Notes under the pieces: generated by a model
Told to the model about the DNA's origin: nothing
The model's input: the letters and a program-made list of their open reading frames with translations, nothing else
Databases searched by the model: none
Position numbers and translations under genes: made by a program
Assembly: GCA_026545225.1 (NCBI GenBank)
Contig: CM048850.1
Span: forward strand, 5,522,001 to 5,586,000
Source of the DNA: Cornus controversa
Lineage: Eukaryota; Streptophyta; Magnoliopsida; Cornales; Cornaceae
Direction: 5' to 3'
DNA: 64,000 nt
Shown: positions 11,524 through 22,219 of the stretch, piece after piece
How the letters are laid out: each line of letters starts with the position of its first letter
How positions within the stretch are numbered: the stretch's first letter is position 1

Positions 11524-11550
11524 CTGATTGATGTCAAGGTGAAAAGCAAT

Positions 11551-12180
11551 TCAAATAATTAGTGCCTAAGAAAATTCCAAGTTACAACAAAGGGAAAAAT
11601 AATTATTTCTATTTATTATCATGATTGATTTTAAAGTTTATTTATTTATTTTAAAGATTTTCAATAAATTAATTTTGATTTAAAGTTAATTCAAACACTA
11701 GTTGAAGCACCAAACCATTATCATCATCCTTGTCTTCGTCCCAGATGGGTCTATTAAATGAATTCTCTTTTTTCTCTTTTATCCAATTATATACCATTTA
11801 TCCTCTAATATCATCTGATGAAAGTTTTGGTTGGCTTGTCATTTACCTTCTAGGTAAATAACCCTTCCTCTTCGAACTGGTGCATCTTTCCGTTGTATAT
11901 AACTTACCACCTAAGTCTAGTCTTTTCAATTTTATCAATAATAGGCATTATTCCTAATTTTCTCTTCACTTGTTCATTACAAATTTTATCTCTTCTAGTT
12001 ATTCTTATCATATATCATAACATCCTTATTTCCAGTATTGAATGCATTCTTGTTGTAACTTTTTCAACGCCTGATATTTTGCTCTATACAATATATCTAG
12101 CCTAATAACTATCTTATAGAAATTTTCATTTAATTTATTCGATATTAATTAGACCAATCCTAACACAGATCTTAACAATG
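11551..12180. other. AT-rich sequence without recognisable gene
   Basis: Where the TIR exon would be expected, none is found on either strand. Short ORFs here are hydrophobic AT-rich noise. Confidence 0.5.
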
Positions 12181-12950
12181 TTTCCCTATTATTTAGGGGA
12201 AGTGAGGTCATGCTGTTGAAATTTAAATTCCGAGCACAACATACTGAATTTAAACTTTGTGGGCTTTGTATGCTCCTTGTCCAATTGCTTTAGCGATTGA
12301 CTATTTCATAAGTTAAAAAGCCCGGCAAGACATTGGCATCGCTTATGCCTAACCGTGACTTCTGACTTTGACCTTAGTCTTTATTTATAACAAAGCACGA
12401 AACATTTTCTCCGGTGTGGGGCTATGCCTATTCACTTTTGACAATATAATTTACAAGAGACTCTCATTACTCTTGAGGTTAATTACGACATAAATATTAA
12501 AAATACCTTCCTATTTCATAGGCAAAGTGAAGGCTATATTGCCGAAATTAAACTCTAAGCTTTAATATATTGAGTTTAAGCATAAAATCTCTTCAAATTA
12601 ATTGAACTATAGCTCTTGCAAAATTAGAAATTAATTGCTTCAATGACTGACCATTTTGAAGGTAAAAATCTATCAAGACATTGGCACTATGCATATCTTT
12701 TTGCCCAGTGCCCATGTCTTGCCACAACTCTCGAATTTAAGTTTACTCTTTATTTATCACAAAATATGAAGTTTTTTTCTCGATGTGGGACCACGTCCTT
12801 TCTTCTTTTTGATAGTGAAGTATTTTTAGAAAAGGTACTCTATATTAAGAAACTTTCCTATTATTAAGAAAATAGTGTGATACATTGCCCAAAAGAAGAA
12901 TCTAATTCTAATATACTGAAATTTAAACATAGTACATTATCAAATGAGTT
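12181..12950. repeat. Diverged tandem repeat, about 330-350 bp unit, two units plus part of a third
   Basis: Units begin near 12181, 12508 and 12855 with related text (TTCCCTATTATTTAGG, TTCCTATTTCATAGG, TTCCTATTATTAAG). The first two then share GACATTGGCA, CTTTATTTAT and TGTGGG blocks in the same order. It lies next to a gypsy integrase remnant and is probably the 3' untranslated region of that minus-strand element. Confidence 0.65.
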
Positions 12951-13300
12951 GCATTCCAAGGCTTGCGAATTGACTCAGCGTCGCTAACTCTTTGAAACTT
13001 TATGCACCATTCTCAATTACTTCAGCAACTTCGTATGGACCTTTCCAATTTGCTCCGAACTTTCCAGCATTAAATTCTTTTGTATTGTTAGTGATTTTCC
13101 TTAGTAACCAGTCTCCCACATCAAATGCACGATATTCACCTTTTTGTCATAACTATTTTTGACCATCTTTTGATACAATGCCAATCTAATATGAGCTACC
13201 ACCCTTCTTTCTTCCAACAAATCTAGGTTCTGCTGCAACTGTTGATCGTTTTACCCCCTTTCTAGCAATTCTGATCTAATTTTTGGGGTAGACAACTTAG
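12951..13300 (-). pseudogene. Ty3-gypsy integrase C-terminal remnant
   Basis: The minus strand encodes pieces of the integrase tail: LDLLEERR, IRLALYQK, then DVGDWLLRK and NWKGPYEV. Wild-type integrase inserts retrotransposon cDNA; this piece is only the C-terminal end, with stops and no catalytic core. Its upstream half is cut by the duplicated block that starts at 13302. Confidence 0.8.
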
Positions 13301-13301
13301 T

Positions 13302-14936
13302 TGGTATCACTGCTATTTAATTATTCTGGAATTTTTGAAAATTCTAAAAATATTTTTCTAGTAAAAGAAAAATAAAATACAGTTCTGAGGTATACATTTA
13401 AAATTGATAAAACCACAAGGGAAGCTCATTTCCCCCTAAAATTTAAAATCCAAGTGTGTTCCATCCCTATAAGGTTACCTAAATTTTCTTAGAATTTTTT
13501 GGAAATTTTAAAATATTTTCTAAATAAAAGAAGGTGAAAAATTCAATTTTGAGATATTTTAAAAATCAGTTTAACTAGAAGGGGAATTCATTTTGACATG
13601 AAATTTAAAACACAAGTTCATTTAACCCCCAAAAAGTTGAAATAAAAATTTGGGAATTTTCTGAATATTTAAATATTTTTAAAATATTATTTTTCTCATT
13701 TTCAAGGCTTTCCAAAAATTTCAAAAAAAAAAAAAAATAGTAAAACAATTTGGAATGGGTCCAAACTTGGCCCAAAGGTGGGCCCTGGCGAGTAGCGTCC
13801 ACCATTCCCTTCCTTGGCACCGGCGCTAGGGCCACAAGGCGCATTGCGGGGGGGGGGGGGGGGGGGGGGGGGAGGGGGCTGGCAGCTTTCTTCAACCTCT
13901 CAGCCTGCGTACATTATTCACTAGTTACAGGCAGGCCCTTCTTGTACAGATCTTCTTGTTTCATCGTAAGCTATTTATTAGTACCAAAAGCCCCATAAAA
14001 AATGGCCCGAATCGAAAATCCCCAATTCACAAGTTCTAGGATTTTTTGCAAAATTTTCAAAATTAAAACTCAATTCCTCAATGATTTGATTTTCTAAGGA
14101 TCAAAGGTAGTTTAGCAAGCAATAACAACACAAAAGGGTTACAAATTAACATCCCTTTCCAATTTAGATTCATGCTCGTACGATTTTCATTCTCTATACA
14201 CATACATTATATATATATATATATAAATCCATACACCTATAACTAGTTAGCATAATAAATCACACAAACTTCTTCAACAAAAAACAACAAAATATAACAT
14301 CAAATTATATACAAATTTTCAGATATAATCATAAGCTCAAAACCCAAACTATCTATATATAGATTCAAAAGAAAAGAGAAGAATCGAACTTGCCTCTTTG
14401 ACGGTTCAAAACTCGTCCACCCAATCGCTCATTCTCTCCCTTCTCTCTTTCGTCTACACTTTTGATTTCTGTACGTAAAACCTCACGGCAGAAACTCTAG
14501 TCTCCTCTTTTCTTTTCTTCTATTATTATTATTATTATTTTCTAGAAAACTAATTAAAACTAAATAAACTTAAAAAGGGAAAATTAATAAAACAAACTTT
14601 AGCCCATCAAAATAATTACACCCCTAGCCCATCCATTCCAACCCAACTCAACCCAATTGCACCATTGCCCAATCCAACATTAAATAAAAGAAAATCAAAA
14701 TACCCAACCCAACCAAAATTAAAATAAATAAACTCCCTAAAAATTAAAGCACTCAAACACATTTAATTCAATCACAAAGCAATTTACATGAAGTAATAAA
14801 AATAAATACAGCATTTAAAGCACTCAAATAAATCTAAATTAATCAATACACAATCCACAGTAATTCACATAAAATGATAAAATATATAAAGCATTTAAAT
14901 TAAAATAAATGATGTCAAAAATTACAGGGTATTACA
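13302..14936 (-). mobile_element. LTR-like sequence in the right duplicated block
   Basis: The minus strand begins TGTAATACCCTG at 14936 and ends CAGTGATACCA at 13302, 1635 bp with TG...CA ends. The flanks (TTAGT left, TCTCG right) do not match, so either recombination removed one side or the border call is wrong. It lies downstream of the dioxygenase gene and abuts the gypsy integrase remnant. Confidence 0.5.
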
Positions 14937-16117
14937 TCTCGAAATGTCCATTAAATCATTCAAAACGCGTGTACAGCGAAAATGATGTAAAATTTAAAAA
15001 ATGGTCAAAATTGGCACGGTCTCTACAGAGACCCGGAAGGCAATCTAAAGAAATTTGTGGAGGAGTTGCAAGTGTAACTCTGCAGAACGCTGGCAACTCG
15101 CTACTCTTAGTAATTGTTCTCAGTCTACACCAACAAAAGAGGATCCTCTTTTTCTTCTAGACTCACATGGCCTGCATTTTAGATGCCAGCACAAAAATGT
15201 TTGATGTTATAATTTTTTTTCCATGGTATTTTCAATGTTTTTCATGTCTGCATGGTATTTTAGTCATTAGGGTGTTAGCTTTCACTTTTGCATGATTTCT
15301 TTGTCTATACTAACATAACAATGATATATAAAATGTTATGTACGCCTTTGTTTAGCTAATTGGAATGGAATAGAAAGTGTGCATCTCCTTAGCATTTCTA
15401 TGCTAGTCATATTTGTTTATAATATAAAAGGGCCCGGTAAAAAGCCAAATTCAAGCTAAAAAAAAAAGACATATATTATTAAAAAAAAAGGATATATATT
15501 TAATCTTGATCACTGTATATTTTAAATAATTATATATTCTGACTTTTGTTGCTTTGCTTAGTTATGGGGGTAAGGGGCCGGAATATAAATTGGGATAATA
15601 GGGGTGAGCTTTTGATGCAAATGTAGATAAAGAGAATTGTATAAAAGTCAAAAAAAGTTACGAAAGTAAATTCCGTGGGAAACATTAAATGTATTATTTT
15701 ATTAATTTTTTTTTCTTTTTTACTTTTGCATCATATCATTGCTTTGTTTACTTTTAAATCTTTCATATCACAGAGGTTATTCAAAACTATATCATTTAGT
15801 TAAAGAAAAGGAAGTGATAGCATTGGAATTAGGACTAAGTTCAAAGCACTGAGATTAGGATTTCTTTGAAGAAGCTGAGAAAAGAAGAAAGATAAAGACA
15901 TAAAAAAGTGACGAGTCATTTTTTTATTTTTATTTTTATTTTTTTTGTGTAAAAAATAAATAATACAAATGGTGTTTTATAAATATTTATTTATTGACAC
16001 ATTTATTTTTTTGTTTTGTTAGTGTGTGTATATATATAGAGAGAGAATTTTATTGACACATTGATTATATAAAATTAATTTTTATTTCAGTCTAATAATT
16101 TATTTTTTGTTTTGCTA

Positions 16118-16190
<73 letters not shown>

Positions 16191-16896
16191 GTGGCGCATG
16201 GGGTTTCAAACCTAAAAGGTAACTCCAGCAAACTGCTAACTTTTTCGCAACAATCTTGTTATTTAATTAATACTGATAATATTAAACACTATAATAATTG
16301 CACAAAGTTTCCTCAAATTTATTAAGCTAAAGGAAGGAAGACAACACAATTACACAAAGTTCAGAATGAGCAAAGGTTCGCCAAATAACAACCGGATATA
16401 TAGAAAATCGATCATAGGAAGAGACATGTAGTACCTTATGCATGGTACTTTACATTCATTGATCGATCCATTAATATATATTCCAGTGTGGACAATTAAT
16501 TAATATGAATTAATCTTGGCAAATTCAATACTTTCCTTCCCATCGTGAGCTTTACCGAAGAAATGAGTAAAGTATTCAGAGTAGAGAAGTTGCTTGTACA
16601 CTGGTCGCTCTCCGCTCTCTTGCAGTACTTGTTGCAGAGGACCGATGACTGAATTAGGTGCCGGGTTCACAAAGATGGGTACTGACACCCTATTCTTGGT
16701 TGCACTAACAATCACACGATGCTCGACGCTCTTGTATCGACCATTGCTCAAGATCTGAAGTACATCTCCTATGTTAATCACCAGTGCGCCCTTTATGGGT
16801 GTGACATGGATCCAGTTATTGCCGTTGCTTCCTCTCACGTAAAGACCACCTGTACATGTTATTAGTGGACATATATTAGTCCGGATGGTATACATG
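13304..16896. repeat. Right copy of the duplicated block
   Basis: Direct repeat of 1-3650. It continues unbroken into exons 2 and 1 of the dioxygenase, so it is the parental locus. Differences include a 39-bp-class insertion near 15614-15653, microsatellite lengths, the poly-G tract (25 G at 13848-13872) and a rearranged intron edge beyond 16851. Confidence 0.93.
16118..16187. repeat. Compound TG/TA/GA microsatellite (right block)
   Basis: Equivalent of 2767-2836 with a longer TG part and a shorter GA part. Confidence 0.85.
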
Positions 16897-18232
16897 AATA
16901 AATGATTGAAATCTGCTAGGGACAATATTAATATTATGTAATATTAATATTACACAATATTAATATTAGTGGACATATATTAGTCCGGATGGTATACATG
17001 AATAAATGATTGAAATCTGCTAGGGACAATATTAATATTATGTAATATTAATATTACACAATATTAATATTACACATGAAAAAATAAAATAGACCAGCCA
17101 CCTGTGTCGTCTTGAAGGAGGACAGTGATTGTTGAGGCATCAGAGTGTCGACCAGCTCCGGCTGTGAGTTCAGGGTTTGGACACTTGGGATAGTAGATCA
17201 GATTAACAAATAGTGAGTGCATTAACAAAGATGATGCTTCTTCTTCTTCTTCTGTTTTCACAATATTTAGTCCCTTCATTAGCACCTTTAGTACCCTTTT
17301 TATAACAGGTTTAACCAACTTCATGTATTCCAACACTTGATCCCTAAAATAAATTATGTTAGAAATTTCAAATGGCCTACCAAAGCCTGTATAAAATACA
17401 AATTGACGACTCATATGTAACATGCGACTTTAATTTACAAAATGAAATATATTATAAAAAAAAAATGACCTAAAATTCCCATGAAATATTTAATTATTAC
17501 AAAATAATGACGAAAATACACCTTAATATAAATTTAAGAAAATTTAGGTTTCGTTTCCCTTTTAATGTTTTAAAAATAAAAATTTAAGAAAATTTTTAAA
17601 AGTTGTTCTAAGCTATTTTCATTTCCTTATCGAGGCAATATTAATTTTTTTTGTTGACTTGTGAAGTAGCATACAATTAATTGAGAGCATTTACTAATTA
17701 CTTACTTGGACACAGGTGGCCACAATGCATATCCCTCATTTTGGGGTGCATAAATATGGAAAAGGTGATCTTTCCACTCCAAAACCTTCTCTTTGTGAGG
17801 GTTAAAGCTTGTCCTCAACTGTATTGTATCAGTTGGTGAATTTTCCTTCAAATACTTCTTTCTCTCTTCATCTGGCAAACCAAAGAACTGGTGACCGGCT
17901 TCTTTCACCTCCTCAAGAACCTCAAGAGCCACCCCATGGTTGATTATCTGAAAGAACCCGAACTTCTTTGCGGCCTCATAGATTGATTCTGCAACCTTGA
18001 GATCATCCCAGTCTGATACGTCGATGACTGGAATGGACTCTTCTTCTTCTTCAGTCACTGCTCTGCTGATCTTCATCTCAGCTAGTCTTTCTTCAGGAGG
18101 TTGGATGTATTGTTCAGGAACTCTTTCAAGACCACCCATATATAAATCCACAAGTCCCTTTATTCCATTTCCTTTGTTCACCACAAAATCGATGACATCA
18201 CTTATGGGTTCAGACTTTTTTGATGAAGCCAT
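16500..18232 (-). CDS. 2-oxoglutarate/Fe(II) dioxygenase, feruloyl-CoA 6'-hydroxylase-like (three exons, 372 aa)
   Basis: The family hydroxylates feruloyl-CoA at the 6' position in the cytosol, opening the route to scopoletin and other coumarins. Exons: 17706-18232, 17102-17343 and 16500-16849; all junctions are AG/GT and the joined frame is 1119 nt with stop. The start is the ATG before [16 protein letters not shown], the usual family N-terminus, in a full-length protein (relatives are about 360 aa). Residues 1-240 include the DIOX_N part ([19 protein letters not shown]). The iron site is His242 and Asp244 (GRHSD) with His300 (SVEHRV); the 2-oxoglutarate site is Arg310-x-Ser312. Residues 207-211 are a five-Glu run. 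It could be a scopoletin 8-hydroxylase or another member of this dioxygenase group; sequence alone cannot fix the substrate. This is the only intact host gene seen. Confidence 0.9.
16861..17068. repeat. 104-bp perfect tandem duplication in intron 2
   Basis: Two copies start at 16861 and 16965 (ATTAGTGGACATATATTAG). Each ends in palindromic AT-rich text (ATATTAATATTA). The doubling lengthens intron 2 without touching either splice site. The orphan copy near 3600 holds only the first part of this unit. Confidence 0.93.
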
Positions 18233-18713
18233 TGTTGCACTTGTAGTTGAGAGATCTTGAGGAGGTGAAAGACTGAGAAGCCACCAGCTAGCAAAAGCAA
18301 GCAGAGTAACATGTTTATATTAATCTAAACAATACGCAAGGACATTTTTGTTTTTCCTTGAATAGAGTGAGGACTGACGACTTCCAATAGACATCTTACA
18401 CGAATTTATCATTAACACTAGTAAAAACTTCCATGTGTTGCGCGTTCTAAGGGATAAATTCACAGTAAATAAATAAATAATTAGATCAAGTAGCTGAAAA
18501 AAGAAATCAATAGAAAAAAAAACTTAGTGTGTAAGAAAGCCTACAATCCCCGGTGCTATTTTGACACGTGACACCTCTCTAATGAATGTTCTTCCTTTCT
18601 TTTGAGCACCCAAAAATGACGACACATGACTACCAATTTGGCATTAGTAGGACGGATTGAGAATGTGACACGTGAAAAATAGTCCCAACAATATGCTATT
18701 TTAAAGGCGATAA
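18233..18713 (-). promoter_or_regulatory. Proximal promoter and 5' UTR of the dioxygenase gene
   Basis: On the minus strand a TATA-like TTAATATAAAC lies near 18315-18325, about 85-90 bp before the ATG. Two G-box cores in ACGT-type context (GACACGTGA) lie at 18565-18570 and 18669-18674. bZIP or bHLH factors bind such boxes in plants; that either is used here is inference. Only about 480 bp of native upstream sequence remains before the Harbinger transposon at 18714. Confidence 0.55.
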
Positions 18714-19147
18714 GAGCATCACCCACCGCTTAACCAAAGAAAATGGGTCCCACAATGAGCCTCGCTTAACACTTAACAGAATTGGGCACTTTATCCGACG
18801 AAGCAAAATAGTGGGCCAGCGTAGTGAATTTTAAAAATAACGGTCATGTGACTGTTGCAATAGTTTTTTTGTGATTTTTGATGGCTTTTTTTTTTAAAAA
18901 AAAAAAAAAAAAATCAGGGTGCTGGTTAGAGTTGTTTGGCACTGTTCAAAATGGCTCTATTAAGAAAAAATGTTTAAAAAACTATTTTTTTATATTTTTT
19001 TGGTTTTTCTTCTTTTTTCACCTCTATAAATACAACAATCTCTACATTCATTCATCTCACAACCAATTATCCATATTTTCTCCTCCTTGAACCCTAGAAT
19101 TCATTATTTTTTCAATCTTATCTATTTTTTTGTTACAAAATCTAATT

Positions 19148-20295
19148 TCATGGATTCTACACCACCACATTTCAACCATTTATGAAATGATGATTTTTTG
19201 TAATTCGACCGATCTTATGAATATTATGGTGATTTCCAATTTTCATCTACTCAATCAATACCTTTTTATTCACTCGAATTGCCACAATCCGGTAATGTCA
19301 AACTTTCTAAAAAGCAACCGGTTCTTCAAATGCTGTTAACAATGATTCATTGATTGGTGTAGATCAACTAAAGTCGATATTATGGGAAAAAATTCTCGTC
19401 GAATTTAAAAAACAACTTAGATCTTCAACTGCCCGAAACGACTGTGGTTTGAGTAATTGTTGGTCCACCATCCAAGAAAAAATTAACAAATGATCTGGAT
19501 GCTTGAATGCAGTCGAAATGAATCAGACTAGTGGCTTCAACAATCATGATATGGTAAGTTAATTATTTTAATTAAATTCTTTATTGTATCATTTTTAAAT
19601 AGATAATTATTTTAAATATTTTGGTTCTAATTATTGTGCAATGATTTAATTTAGATTACATCAGCTCAACATCTTTATCGTTCCACTATAAATGAAGACT
19701 TTAAGATTTATGATTGTTTGAACATTTTGAAAAATTGTTCAAAATGACATGCATATTCTCTCAAATAAGGGAAAAATAAATCTAAAATTACGCATGCGAA
19801 GAAGAGGAGTACTAGAATCAATATCAACGAACATGTTGCTTGCTCAAACCCATCAACTACTCCATCAAATAATGCAAGGCACGATTCTAGTCCTTGCGAA
19901 GGATCGGCACAATTCAACATGTCAGAAGATTCACCTGGTATTACTGATTGTCAACTATTAAACTGACCAACAGGATGCAAAGTGGCGAAGCAAACCCAAA
20001 ATAAGAAAAAATAGCCAGATTTTGGCAACCTACAAGCTTCATATTATGACAGTTTTCTACAAGCAACATCCAAACTTGAAAGTATGACATGTTCTATTTT
20101 GGAGATAAAGCTGAAAGAAATTGAAAGAGAAAGGGAGTTAGTAAGATATGAAACAAGTATCTGAGAAGAGGAGTTTATGTTAAAAGATCCAAATCCAGTG
20201 CCAACAGAAGTAAGGAGAGCATGGCTTATCATAAAACAATAGCAGATACTAATGAAAATAGATGGATGCGCTAGCCCACCTAGCACTCCATAGGA
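19148..20295 (+). pseudogene. Harbinger ORF1 (Myb/NAM-associated DNA-binding) remnant
   Basis: ORF1 proteins of PIF/Harbinger elements help the transposase bind DNA. The plus strand reads MDSTPPHFNHL then stops; later come RNDCGLSNCWSTIQEKINK and a GCLNAVEMNQTSGFNNHD block, which match the trihelix/NAM-associated pattern of these proteins. A probable intron runs from GTAAGT near 19553 to TTTAG near 19653. Downstream, LYRSTINEDFKIYDCLNIL, TGCKVAKQ and a charged helix (KEIERERELVRYE) follow the usual order. Several stops show that it is dead. Confidence 0.78.
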
Positions 20296-20619
20296 CTTGT
20301 GCAAATTGTATTGTTTTATTATTTTTGTTTAATCCGTACTAGATATTGTATTGTTTTAACTTATGTTATTTTTTTAATACATAATGGATATTGTATTGTT
20401 TTAACTTATATTGTATTGGGTGAATAATATTTTCGTGCAAAAAATAATTTCATAATCAATATTCTATTGCATAATATTTCGTAACATCCTAAAAGTATAA
20501 AAATGCAACATAACTTAAAGATTCTAATACATAAAAAAATAACACAAATTAAAGATTCTGATACATAAAAAAAAGTAACATAAATTAAAGATTCTAGTAC
20601 ATAAAAAAGCAACATAAAC

Positions 20620-20712
20620 TTAAACGTCTTCGTCTTCATCACCAATTCGGTTCCACAAATGTTCTATCAAATCTTTCCTCAATTGCGTATTTGTCTCTCT
20701 ACTGCGGTACTG
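20620..20712 (-). pseudogene. Harbinger transposase, C-terminal end
   Basis: The minus strand encodes QYRSRETNTQLRKDLIEHLW followed by NRIGDEDEDV and a stop, the standard tail of plant Harbinger (DDE_Tnp_4-type) transposases. Everything upstream is cut off by inserted sequence near 20713. Confidence 0.82.
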
Positions 20713-22219
20713 GAGTTGGCAAGCGTAAATATAGAGGTGATGACCAATTTTGGCTGATTTACATTTTTTGCATTGTAAGTGCTATAAATGTAATTTTGAG
20801 TAGTGTTTAACATGTTTTGAGTATGGAGAACATGTTTGGGAAGTGTTATAAGGGTTTTGGTAACTTTTAGAGACATTTGGAGAAGTTTGACTTTTTGGTC
20901 AAACTGGGGCCCAAGATGCTGTCTAAGTGGACTCGGGAATGCAGAAAATTTTGAAAATTATTTATTTTTAGGAATGGATTAGATAAAATGTTTAGAGAGT
21001 AGAGGAAATGATTTCAAGGCCGTAGGAGTTTTTGAAATTGAAAATGGTGTCCAAGAAGGTACGTTAAGTGACATGGGGAGGTGAAATGCATGCTAATTGT
21101 CTTTATAATTAGCTTATACATTGTAAAGCATGAATTTTGAATGCTTAATCTTTATATGTTCAAAATGCATATATAGGGCCATTGTGAGGAGAAAGAAAAA
21201 AGTGGTAGAATAACCTGTTCACTTAGAGCAACAAATGCTCAGTGTCGTCATGAACGGTTTAATCACCTTGGAGGACGGAGTTCTCGATAATGTATTCTGA
21301 AACTATCAAATCACCTGGGAGTAGGTGGACACTCGATAAGAATCTTGAACGGTCTAATCACTTTGGAGGACAGAGTTCTCGGTGACGTATTTAGAAACTA
21401 TCTAATCACCTTGGAGGACAGAGTTCTCGGTGAAAATCTTGAAACAGTCTAATCAACTTGGAGGATGGAGTTCTCGGTGATGTATTCCAAAACTATCTAA
21501 TCACCTTGGAGGATGAAGTTCGCGGTGAAAATCTTGAAACGGTCTAATCACCTTGGAGTATGGAGTACTTGGTGATGTATTTTAAAATTGTGTGAGAAAT
21601 GTCTCAGGTCGCATAGTTGGTCAAGAATCATGCTAGGGTATCGGGTTGAGTTCGAGAGAGAGACAAGTGTTTTAAATTGCTTACATTGTTTATTGTGAAG
21701 CATGATTTCTGTTTAATGCATTCTTACATATGCATTGCTTGTGAATGAACATGATATATGTTGGATGATACGTGTAATGTAGTGACATGCATTCATGTAA
21801 GTCGGTGTCGATTCGGCACTTAGGTGGGTTGGGGTGTCTCTAATGAGTCACTGTGGTGCTCACCCCTTTCTTCTAAACTCTTTTCACTAATAAGGTGCCA
21901 ATAACAGATGGGACTTGAGTGTCCAAGTGGAACTCTAGTAAGATTTTGCTATATTTTGGATATTGTTTATATTGTGGCTATCCGTACTAGCTTGTGGCAC
22001 TATAATGATCTAGTTGCAGTCATGGTATAATTTGTAACATTGGAACCTTCTGTATAAATTCTTGTAATGACTATAAACTTATGGATGATATGTAACTTTT
22101 GAGTCAAATGTATTTTTTTAAGATGTATGGGATTACAAGACCATTTTCCTCTTGAGTTATGACTTTATAGATGAAAATTTTGAGTAAATGGAGTATGGAA
22201 TGTATGTATACATGAGTTG
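20713..22219 (+). mobile_element. LTR-like fragment carrying a minisatellite
   Basis: Noncoding sequence whose repeat array (21261-21590) and general order resemble the 4-kb solo LTR at 45848-49859 read in the opposite orientation. The element borders are not clear. It is interrupted on the right by the Athila-type element, and its continuation may be the 150 bp after 33315. Confidence 0.45.
21261..21595. repeat. Minisatellite, seven units of about 47-48 bp
   Basis: Units start at 21261, 21309, 21356, 21404, 21451, 21499 and 21546. Each has AATCACCTTGGAGGA then GAGTTCTCGGTGA, an imperfect inverted repeat able to fold into a hairpin. Spacers alternate between two types (TGTATT..AAACTATCT and AAATCTTGAAAC..TCT), giving a dimer of about 95 bp. 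Confidence 0.9.

Larger units (their letters stand above)
7700..11550 (-). pseudogene. TIR-NBS-LRR resistance gene (L6-like), broken and lacking its TIR exon
   Basis: The intact family are intracellular immune receptors: an N-terminal TIR signalling domain, an NB-ARC nucleotide switch and a leucine-rich sensor. Here the minus strand gives an NB-ARC exon (10431-11523), a linker exon (8935 to about 9200), LRR exons (8845 down to about 7820) and introns between them with AG/GT borders. No TIR domain appears upstream; gypsy debris fills that space. Damage: a one-base frameshift just before the P-loop, a TGA where the family has Trp after GLPL, stops in the linker exon, and frame changes between the LRR pieces near 8150-8380. 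A solo LTR sits in the intron after NB-ARC. Wording such as LPNEIWMLEKLEVLDAS and VTENWKGWNQIK is typical of the flax L6-like group; that assignment is from family knowledge. Confidence 0.88.

Noticed and set aside
1..16896. The two 3.6-kb blocks as LTRs of one giant retrotransposon
   Set aside because: They contain a host gene exon, the right block runs on into the rest of that gene, and the interior holds unrelated elements on both strands.
18878..19090. Lys- and Phe-rich frame
   Set aside because: Poly-A and poly-T runs near the end of the Harbinger element create it.
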